Assembly (NCBI GenBank): GCA_047629355.1
Contig: JBLHWU010000030.1
Coordinates: 1-37,983, forward strand
Direction of reading: 5' to 3'
Length of the DNA: 37,983 nt
Source: CAYUNA01 sp047629355
Lineage (GTDB): Bacteria > Bacteroidota > Bacteroidia > Chitinophagales > Saprospiraceae
How positions within the stretch are numbered: position 1 is the first letter of the stretch; each line of letters begins with the position of its first letter. The notes under the pieces were generated by a model. It had not been told where the DNA came from and did no database searches. It worked only from the letters and a program-made list of their open reading frames with translations. Both the position numbers and the translations under genes were made by a program. This document shows, piece after piece, positions 35,801-37,983 of the stretch.

Positions 35801-36947
35801 ATACACGATAACAAACTGGGTAATTGACGGTAACAGCTACAATGAGACTTTCAATGACATCACAGAGTTAGCAGACATCTTGAACCAATGGGATACCAAT
35901 GGCGAATGGGTGATTAACGCAGCTGAATATACAGTAGAAGGTGGACATCCATTCACGGAATATGGTAGCTTAGTGATTACACAAACAAGCACGGGCGCAA
36001 TGTCTATGTTGGAAATCAGCACGAACAACTTACCAAACTCAACGTACTTGACCTTCCCTGAAGGCATGAATGAATTGGTAATCATTCGCAATGCAGATGG
36101 CTTGGCAGATACTTTGACAGTTGCTGCGGCTTGTGTGACACCAGATTATCTATCGAATATCATTGATATTACGCAAACGGATACGATTTGCTTGAATACT
36201 TCAGAATTGATGGGTGAAGTGGTTAGCATGACAAACATCTGTGAAGGTAGCAGTACGGTAGCCGCTGAATTCACAATGATTAACGGTGAAAACTGCGTAG
36301 TCTGCGAAGGTAGCGAAATCGGATTTAGCGAGGCTTGCTTCGTTCTTTGCGATGAGTACGGCATTTGCGATACCACTTACATGAGCGTTGAAGTACGAGC
36401 TGAATTGTCAACTTTAATCGGTGAAACAATGCGTATCAAAATGGGGGAAACGGGCGAAGGAAATGTATTAGACAATGATAACATTCCTTACGAAGACTTC
36501 ACATTGACCGTGACTTACGAACCGCAATTTGGAACACTTGATATGAATGCTGATGGCAGCTTCACTTACACACCAGACGAGCAATACTGCAACACGATGA
36601 ACGGTGGTCGTCCAGATTACTTCATCTACGAAGTATGTACCGCTGCTGGTTGTGAGTCTATGTCTGTTAACATCATTGTTGAGTGTGGCGAATTGATCGT
36701 CTTTACAGGATTCTCTCCGAATGGCGACGGCATCAACGACTTCTTCCGAATTGACGGATTGCAACAATACGACGACCACAAAGTAGCTATTTACAACCGT
36801 TGGGGCAACGTAGTCTTCACATCGAAAGACTACAACAACGATTGGTATGGTACGAATGATGGCAATGGCTTACCAGATGGTACTTACTTCTACGTAATCG
36901 AAGTAGATGGTGCGCAAGAGATGGGATATGTGCAGATAGCGCGGTAA
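20808..36947 (+). CDS. Giant T9SS surface protein: DUF11, HYR and SprB repeats with CHU_C sorting domain
   Basis: The 5379-residue product (about 0.55-0.6 MDa) is predicted to be exported by T9SS and held on the cell surface. Layout: residues 1-44 pre-sequence; 45-72 conventional signal peptide ending M-A-Q; 73-185 first DUF11; 190-272 Ig-like Cys-containing segment; 273-2708 fifteen DUF11 repeats; 2709-2830 SdrD-B-like domain (GSIFKDCGNNGIRDAGE...); 2831-4365 nineteen HYR-like repeats; 4366-4731 five SprB repeats; 4742-5105 two copies of an unrecognised domain; 5203-5292 Big_9-like domain (GNVLDNDN...GSFTYTP); 5296-5379 CHU_C domain (GFSPNGDGINDFF...NRWGNVVF...DGTYFYVIEV), the type B T9SS signal. 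SprB repeats occur in the gliding adhesin SprB, so adhesion or motility is a reasonable but untested role. ATG 20940 gives the standard signal peptide; ATG 20808 adds 44 residues. No PorP/SprF-like partner gene follows within the window. There are no frameshifts or stops in 16 kb. Confidence 0.9.
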   Translation: MRKFIPNHFFSDSPVLNKNSYFASSELSILFNQSYLLRHLRSSTMNFNFTFLNTKCFTFLTCLLFSIGAMAQNDLSLTKTIDRDSAGVGDMVIFTLTVNNQGMTDANGVTVTDMLPTGVDFVSAVPMADYNSGTGVWTVGNIPAATATTTLTLTGMVNTNAKGLGIIINIAEISASDPDDDSTPSNLSYNEDDIATACFSVPIPICPILNETVTLEAPAGLTNYNWYQGVTLVSTDSLYEATEAGSYTFSADFTATGCPTGSCCPTILETKCMDLALYKELEVGQNTNVAAGDVVDFVVTVVNQGDFIVDSIQITDYIPTNSTYFDNGEWTMVTVSNYNRLLTVANGDLPAGGLLPGQSDTARIRLQLASPLAAGTLIENFSEISSATDDAGDTFTDIDSTPDATDDDLLLVDNEINGNGKVGGDEDDHDKASVTINGFDLALIKQVTTPVSGMVSSGDDVTFTITVINQGMVDAANIVITDYFNTSEFTLDIANALNIAQGVAGWSINGDMEGEVTLAGTLAAGASTTVDITMNVKIGVAYNSELINRAEISSATDVDGNPQTDIDSTPDGVNDDLYLTDDDINGDGKNGGDEDDHDPATIVIDPFDLALIKVLANGQPELVEPGDDVIFMIIVTNQGEIAADNIEITDYIPAEMTLSAAELNWMAAGANATRTLTAGTELPATGLAPNQSVNVSITLTLASPIVSGTVVTNLAEISSATDDQGNVQTDVDSTPDNIDNNDTYLSDNDINGDGNNGGDEDDHDLAQVTIEPFDLALYKGLGPIQLNMVEQGDDITYTITVVNQGAILASNVEISDYIPTGMILSPLDMNGWTVTGTTASMTYPGIINPGGSQSFNIVLRLDASLPANTELVNWAEISAATDDEGNPQTDVDSTPDDIQNNDTYTNDNDISGNGNDGEDEDDHDQETVIVLPFDLALFKKLAPGQVQLVEPDDDVTYQITIVNQGLIAASNIEVTDYIPTGMTLSSNDGNGWSVAGSNAIISLPGTLAAGASMNVNIVLRVASPLAANTQLWNWAEISAATDASGNPQEDVDSTPDGDQTNDTYLSDNNIDGNGKNSGDEDDHDPALVIVEPFDLALIKELAPGQSVSVEPGDDVNYRITVYNQGMITASNIEVTDYIPSSMILSPNDVNGWTSANGNASITLPGALASGFSQIVEITLQLDAPIAANTRIINWAEISNATDDAGNFQTDYDSTPDNVQNNDIYLVDNDVNGDALNNMEDEDDHDAAEAVVVEPFDLALIKQLGAGEDAQVSTNDNVTFNIRVFNQGAITADQIEITDYIPTGMILNDGNWAAVGTNATRLLNAGDELPAGGLTSGASVIVQITLQLTASFPSNTELVNWAEISAATDNQGNTQTDFDSTPDNDKNNDTYLQNDEINGYGLFGEDEDDHDPESLFVNPFDLALTKVRAVGQSELVEPGDDVTFTVTVTNQGLVTAQNIEVTDYIPTGMTLNDGAWLGVAGNMATIIIAGPLTPGQSMTRDITVTLDNPLAANTVLQNWAEISASEDLQGNMNPDDVDSNPDNNLFNDTYLLDNQIADDGKNGGDEDDHDPAQVTIEPFDLALYKQLAINEDGFVSTGDDVTFNITVVNQGSINADNIEITDYIPTGMVLNDPNWTDNVTTAVRVLNAGDELPATGLFPGQVYTVSITLRVQGDFAANTPLINWAEISSSTDDEGNVQEDIDSTADDIDNNDIYVSDDEINGNGKNGEDEDDHDLAQLIVEPFDLAMFKELAIGQNAAVQPGEDVTFTITVVNQGMVNADNIELTDYIPTGLTLNDTDWAQVGSNAVLTLTVGNELPGAGLAYTETVSVDITFTVNSPLAANLDIVNWAEISNATDNLGNDQDDVDSTPDDMVDNDTYLQDNDIDGNGLAGGDEDDHDQAVISTEVFDLALWKTLGAGQSNQVEPGDLITFTINIISQGMIPADNIIVTDYLSPEMTLEDVNWIAAGANATRTLDAGDELPAGGLLPGETVSVDIAVRLASPLAANTELMNWAEITDATDDQGNPVVDTDSTPDDDNTNDTYLQDNDVDGDGNNGGDEDDHDGEIVNVKVFDLALIKVLAPGEDIIVEPGDIRTFNITIFNQGAITADNIEVSDYMPTGMTLMDANWTFSGSIAMIVLNAGDELPAGGLAMGESVVVPITLQVPMALPTGTRLTNWAEISNATDESNNPMTDIDSDMDADVTNDLFLIDNYVGGNGQAGDDEDNHDPAYVMYEVFDLALRKTTDQILPVVEGDEVTFTHTIFNQGTITAQEIEIFDHIPAGFELVFPSINGWSYAGSLNLVKNEYNGQLAPGDSVEITIVLRVLPGACLDNLINISEISYAENQSGANMVNNDIDSNPDNDLGDTVIDDIIDQDGMNNPGDDEDDHDYQYPPVFDLALRKTTAQVNPVKIGEEVSYSFEIYNQGNVTAQNIQITDLMPEGFILSPNDMNGWADSGNGMITVTLTGPITGDEFHDGTLTIDLLLQVTPDACEGDLTNRAEITYTENTNGTDITDLDIDSDSDSDFFNDPFVDDEITDKGVTDEDDHDEAVVTLFDLALRKIANFTEPLQWGEDGEFTITVFNQSPEIVGDNISVTEYIPTGFALSPNDGNGWTASGTGQVAVTGVGPIAAGDSVKVSMVLRVMPGIAGGVYVNNAEITYAEDDNGTDLTAYDFDSTPDTDNTNDLIIDNAIDDKGENDEDDHDFEDINVILLVTANISGSIFKDCGNNGIRDAGETGFAGVIVTLSGTDILNQNINNTTTTIADGSYSFGDLYEGIYTVNFGNAPTPGLVFSMKDQGNDDTIDSDVNPNNGNTDVINLGATDITNVDAGYRDVQAPEFVNVPTDVAVDCGSIPNAINPSTTDNCDTDVEVTMIEVIDQTACPYTITRTWTATDDCGNTATTSQVITVKDDVGPVITTVHPGLDGILNGQTVTVNCQNIPNMDVTAVTATDECCDDNSIIITFEEVIEAGDCLTDGYMQLMTCTWTAKDCCGNTSTYNVIVEVVDTQAPNLFNVPLSAMISCEDAIPAAGNVAASDNCDNDVPVTMTEDITLGNCPQESMIVRTWTVTDDCGNTNSAQQMITITDSEAPVLSATPQDITVDCANIPTAATLTATDNCDNNVEVFFAEGVPTGNACPYEITRTWTASDACGNAVTHTQTVTVEDNEAPTLAGLPSDTTIECEAISVAPTVTATDNCDNDVIVAFTENMTGDNCNGLITRTWTASDNCGNTITETRTVMLMDNTAPILAGVPIDTTAPCDDLPTAAIVTATDNCDDDVTVDFDETIDGTLCNGTVTRTWIATDNCGNKTSAQQVITLGDTTAPVLAGVPANMNVECAQMPTPATVTATDNCDNDVTVSMTENLDGLGCSMTLTRIWTATDDCGNTTSAQQVITLTDDSAPTLSGVPANTTAPCDNLPTAPTVTAADNCDVDVSVSFSETVDGTLCNGTVIRTWTATDDCGNTISAQQVITLGDTTPPVLTGVPNDASAECDDMPTIATVTVSDNCDNDIEVTFNEIETGTGCSVIVTRTWTAMDDCGNTAVATQVITIGDQTAPTLVGVPANMMLECDDAIPTPPTVTATDNCDDNVAVFYAELFDIDDWCNQEIKRTWTAVDECGNTVSASQTITIKDTQAPTITTVDPNLNGVPSGTTIVVDCDDVFVLGEAAVIATDNCHPDDITITMEEIITQIGDCENDGFLFEMRCAWIATDMCGNESEYFVLIQVQDTTAPMIMDAPADVTVECTDIPDIVTLMAMDGCDDNPSITFGEMINSGNCDHFYTIVRTWTATDDCGNATSVTQLVSVRDTEAPMIVGVPNDATVDCANIPAVPSNVKGVDACDTDPDLTFNETDSGTDCPYTLTRTWTSTDDCGNIAVATQTIVVTDNVAPTLAGVPNDVTVDCDDVPNAPTVTATDNCDDNVPVSFNETEEGEGCETTIIRTWVAIDDCGNTTVATQEINVTDTEAPVLSAMPAELTVECNDIPTVPTITATDNCEENIVVNFTETVSTGGCPYVIQRMWTAEDECGNMVMHMQLIFVNDDISPVFVDNPADITVNCGGIPAAVDCIATDNCDDEVDVQFAEIIGAPNTGNGCSYEIKRIWEATDECGNVTVIDQIITVSDNEAPTLTFNNPLLQGLQDGDEVTLDCGMVAIFGAADATATDNCDEDPQIMFMEGEIDLGDCETDGFFTSLMCTWIAKDDCGNETSITLTITITDNEAPVFMNVPADMTIECDGTISATQIPDVSDACSEVTLTSDNETTAGDCPNELVMTRTWTATDACGNTAVTTQTITVEDTTAPVLVAVPEDLTVNINNGETVPAAPAVTANDNCAQDVTVTFTENILPEGCMSVVLRTWIAIDDCGNTSEATQVITVFENNLDVQVLPVFAGCDDNDGSVTLSPATLTYTWNDGFVGNERTGLASGDYSIVANDGTGCEITILVTVGFDCPCQVPVVDSVVTEDAGCGEDNGSATITLVGNMSLYNFDWIPDMGTANGMNTRTDLPAGEYLVVITFGDDVDCDEKVEFTIGESGALNVAVVSNTEASCDGGDGAVELSPATLTYNWSDGGTGETRNDLDAGTYTVVATNGTGCEETIEVTVTQAADLNAIVVSNTDASCTGGDGAVELSPATLTYDWSNGGTGATRNDLNAGTYTVIASDGTGCEETLEITVGQATAPVIELVSNQNAGCEMTNGAVELSPVMLIYNWSDGGMGATRNDLAPGIYAINAIDPATGCAASITLEVAEDECLTVDCDELFGFEELIATATALPAEICIPIPYNMSLIHDLTINGTPYTDDLGQCDTEEVVFYTYGLVVNVGAQGPYAVNWTCNNATLQDTVMNMDELVNKMNLLDDQGMWMNMTDDYGLTGGEMGAAYGELLITHIPTQITAVIQTNSTMMSMGTLLNIPTFGDNVLIFTNLDTGCADTLTVKLEEVVPPVAPTNLIDTEFAAMGMNCEFETPAYCMEIPYDEFIVDYTVKLNGAPYAMPFEACNFLSNHKYSYGSLPGLGIAGPYTITNWVIDGNSYNETFNDITELADILNQWDTNGEWVINAAEYTVEGGHPFTEYGSLVITQTSTGAMSMLEISTNNLPNSTYLTFPEGMNELVIIRNADGLADTLTVAAACVTPDYLSNIIDITQTDTICLNTSELMGEVVSMTNICEGSSTVAAEFTMINGENCVVCEGSEIGFSEACFVLCDEYGICDTTYMSVEVRAELSTLIGETMRIKMGETGEGNVLDNDNIPYEDFTLTVTYEPQFGTLDMNADGSFTYTPDEQYCNTMNGGRPDYFIYEVCTAAGCESMSVNIIVECGELIVFTGFSPNGDGINDFFRIDGLQQYDDHKVAIYNRWGNVVFTSKDYNNDWYGTNDGNGLPDGTYFYVIEVDGAQEMGYVQIAR
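21624..28931 (+). repeat. Fifteen tandem DUF11 repeats inside the giant gene
   Basis: Units of about 160-168 residues start with F-D-L-A-L-x-K at residues 273, 439, 607, 773, 933, 1093, 1255, 1419, 1578, 1742, 1906, 2070, 2234, 2393 and 2552. Each ends in an Asp-rich loop; in most it has the form D-x-N/D-G-D/N-G-x-x-G-x-D-E-D-D-H-D, calcium-loop-like and encoded by similar DNA each time. Units 1-12 and 15 contain no cysteine. The last three units (from 2234) are more diverged, starting F-D-L-A-L-R-K. Confidence 0.9.
29298..33902 (+). repeat. Nineteen tandem HYR-like repeats inside the giant gene
   Basis: Units of about 77-95 residues share A-P-x-L-x-G-V-P-x-D-x-T-V-x-C, A-T-D-N-C-D, a third Cys before R-T-W-T-A-T-D-D-C-G-N, and a final I-T-V-x-D. 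Most have four cysteines, enough for two disulfides. Units 2, 11 and 17 are a longer variant with extra loops and additional cysteines. Units 6-7 and 8-9 look like a duplicated two-unit block (both 6 and 8 have D-G-T-L-C-N-G-T-V). Confidence 0.88.
33903..35000 (+). repeat. Five SprB repeats inside the giant gene
   Basis: Units of about 70 residues carry the SprB pattern: A-S-C-x-G-G-D-G-A-V-E-L-S-P-A-T-L-T-Y, N-W-S-D-G-G-T-G, R-N-D-L-x-A-G-T-Y-T-V, D-G-T-G-C-E-E. The third and fourth units are nearly identical at protein and DNA level, pointing to recent duplication. The second unit is the most diverged. Confidence 0.85.
35031..36135 (+). repeat. Tandem pair of an unrecognised domain of about 180 residues
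   Basis: Residues 4742-4920 and 4929-5105 align along their length: a C-x-x-I-P-Y start, N-G-x-P-Y, a Y-x-Y-G-x-L core, G-P-Y-x-x-x-N-W, a T/D-E-L-x-x-x-x-N segment followed by D-x-x-G-x-W, an A/E-Y-G-x-L-x-I-T strand, and a closing A-D-T-L-T-V. I know no named family with this pattern. They sit between the SprB repeats and the C-terminal anchor region. Confidence 0.7.
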
Positions 36948-37079
36948 GTTAGCAAATGTGTTTGAGTGTTATGGTCTTCATGTGTTGATGTTTCGCTTCG
37001 GTGAAAATGTTAAGAGATGAACACCTGAATACACAAGCACCAATTAAATGGAATAAATAGGTGAGACTAATAAATGATT

Positions 37080-37110
37080 GAGGGTAGTGCGAAAGCGCTG
37101 CCCTCTTTTT
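37080..37110 (+). terminator. Rho-independent terminator of the giant gene
   Basis: GAGGGTAGTGC (37080-37090), loop GAAA, GCGCTGCCCTC (37095-37105): an 11-pair stem with two G-U pairs and a GNRA-type loop, followed by five T residues. Confidence 0.8.
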
Positions 37111-37275
37111 GTTTTGAACGGGTTTGATTACAAGTTTGCGGTATACTCGTTTAATGAGTTTTTACACTTCACTAATAGTTAAGTACCGTGTAAATTAAAT
37201 TTCATTGCATTTTTACAAGGGGATTTTAAGGGCAGTTTATAAAAACCGTTTTTGCCTCTTAACAAGCACACCCAC

Positions 37276-37343
37276 ATTGCCGCAGGTAATGCGCACTGTA
37301 TTTTTTGAAGCTCGAAAATCTTAGGATTTTCTTACTGCTCAAA
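37276..37343. repeat. Decayed relic of the MITE family (copy C)
   Basis: This stretch aligns with the interior of the MITE at 37367-37575 read in reverse, including ATTGCCGCAGG, GCGCACTGT and the TGAAGC-(T)CGAAAATCTTA hairpin, with scattered differences. No terminal repeats remain. It lies only 23 bases from the complete copy B but in the opposite orientation. Confidence 0.65.
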
Positions 37344-37366
37344 AAAGTAACTTTATTTAATTCGCG

Positions 37367-37575
37367 GGTAGTGTAACAAATGTGCACCACCATTTATTGA
37401 AAAAGTGACTTATTACCGTGTAAACGAAGGTTCTTTTAAGTTTGAGTAGCGAGAAAATCGTAAGATTTTCTCGCTTCAAAAAACACAGTGCGCGTTGCCT
37501 GCGGCAATGCGAGAAGGGTATTAAGGGATAAACAAAAGCACCTAAACTGTAAAAGTGCATATTTGTGGCACTACC
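37367..37575. mobile_element. IS1-type MITE, copy B (complete, with target duplication)
   Basis: This 209-bp element has 21-bp terminal inverted repeats (starts GGTAGTGTAACAAATG, ends as the reverse of GGTAGTGCCACAAATA) and is flanked by the perfect 8-bp direct repeat AATTCGCG (37359-37366 and 37576-37583). It matches MITE copy A (8188-8341) in reverse over nearly its full length but carries about 55 extra bases with a GC-rich palindrome. It contains a perfect 12-bp hairpin AGCGAGAAAATC/GATTTTCTCGCT (37448-37459 with 37464-37475). It is non-coding. Confidence 0.93.
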
Positions 37576-37585
37576 AATTCGCGTT

Positions 37586-37629
37586 CCTAAGCATAAGTAG
37601 GTTACCGTAATTATGGTAATCTACTTAGG
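37586..37629. repeat. Palindrome between MITE B and the IS1 end
   Basis: CCTAAG and AGTAGGTTACC on the left pair with GGTAATCTACTTAGG on the right; the left arm carries a 6-base insertion (CATAAG) and there is one mismatch. Loop GTAATTAT. Function unknown. Confidence 0.5.
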
Positions 37630-37657
37630 CAATAACAACTAATAAATTAAACATTTT

Positions 37658-37983
37658 GGTAGTGCTACAAATGCGCACTTTCATATTTATCCCATTTAAC
37701 TTGTTGTTCAAGGTTGTAATGACAGAAAAAGTATTTAATTGCGACGATATGATTTTTTAAAATTTTAGAAAAAGAAAGTGATTTCCGGACTAATCTCGAA
37801 ACTCTCTGCCTAATCGTATTATTCAGTCCTTCTAAATGGTTAGTGTCTTTTTTCTGTTTTTAGTAAAGATGCCTTTCTTTTGGAAAAATACCTTTGTAAG
37901 CATTCCAATCATCAGAATAAAAGAAGCCCTGAGTTTTGATTTCTTCAGGAATCCTTCTCCATAACTCTTGGGCATCTACCCGA
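37658..37983 (-). mobile_element. IS1-family insertion sequence, one end (cut by window edge)
   Basis: The terminus GGTAGTGCTACAAATGCG begins at 37658 and agrees with the MITE ends in all but two or three of 21 positions. The element continues past the window edge on the minus strand and contains the transposase C-terminus; the transposase stop lies inside the terminal repeat, as is usual for IS1. The far end and target duplication are not visible. Confidence 0.85.
37665..37982 (-). pseudogene. IS1-family transposase, C-terminal part with internal stop
   Basis: On the minus strand the frame reads E-L-W-R-R-I-P-E-E, F-F-Y-S-D-D-W-N-A-Y, then K-E-R-H-L-Y, a TAA (37862 to 37860), then T-N-H-L-E-G-L-N-N-T-I, R-Q-R-V-S-R-L-V-R-K-S-L-S-F-S-K and H-I-V-A-I-K-Y-F-F-C-H-Y-N. 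The second half is the hallmark C-terminus of IS1 transposases. The stop lies between the second catalytic Asp region and the Glu-bearing helix, so the product should be inactive. The N-terminal part lies outside the window. Confidence 0.85.

Noticed and set aside
13249..37862. Reassignment of TAA/TAG to glutamine, suggested by in-frame stops in the LRR gene and the IS1 transposase
   Set aside because: Other genes in the window, including the 16-kb frame, end normally with TAA or TAG and contain no internal ones, so decay or error is more likely.
1..37983. tRNA, rRNA or known riboswitch
   Set aside because: I scanned the intergenic gaps by eye and found no cloverleaf with a TTC-loop signature, no rRNA core motifs and no recognised riboswitch; a covariance-model search would be needed to exclude small RNAs.

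Overview
The window looks like a chromosomal segment of an AT-rich Bacteroidota, most likely a member of the Saprospiria or a relative. The evidence is: several secreted proteins end in type IX secretion (T9SS) sorting domains (two of type A, one of type B/CHU_C); promoters repeatedly match the Bacteroidota -33 TTTG / -7 TAnnTTTG pattern; ribosome binding sites are not evident; and a giant DUF11/HYR/SprB-repeat surface protein is present. The taxonomic placement is inference; no rRNA or tRNA gene is visible.

Left part (1-7776): an Fsr-like MFS exporter; a minus-strand pair resembling E. coli ygiB-ygiC (DUF1190-like protein and glutathionylspermidine-synthase-like ATP-grasp ligase); a small lipoprotein; a membrane-anchored spermidine-synthase-like protein; a pyruvoyl AdoMet decarboxylase (SpeD); and a ChrA-type transporter. 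The ligase, DUF1190-like, SpeE-like and SpeD genes form a polyamine-flavoured neighbourhood that may make or conjugate an aminopropylated compound.

Middle part (7777-20293): a gap packed with palindromic elements, including a complete 154-bp MITE with an 8-bp target duplication; a secreted GH71/GH99-like glycoside hydrolase with an unclassified N-terminal barrel-like domain; an M19 dipeptidase; a DUF1761 membrane protein; a leucine-rich-repeat T9SS cargo gene broken by two in-frame stops; an Sfp-type phosphopantetheinyl transferase; an orphan C5 DNA methyltransferase; an acyl-CoA dehydrogenase whose promoter is bracketed by a palindromic operator; and two divergent ECF sigma factors with no visible anti-sigma gene.

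Right part (20294-37983): one 16.1-kb gene fills 42% of the window. It encodes a 5379-residue surface protein: signal peptide, 16 DUF11 repeats, an SdrD-B-like domain, 19 HYR-like repeats, five SprB repeats, two copies of an unrecognised domain of about 180 residues, a Big_9-like domain and a CHU_C sorting domain. It ends in a strong terminator. Downstream lie a relic of the MITE family, a complete 209-bp MITE with its own 8-bp target duplication, and the end of an IS1-family element whose terminal repeat matches the MITEs and whose transposase has an internal stop. The best-supported new observation is this IS1-driven MITE family; the most intriguing biology is the giant two-chemistry stalk with its tandem novel domain, and the polyamine/ATP-grasp neighbourhood.
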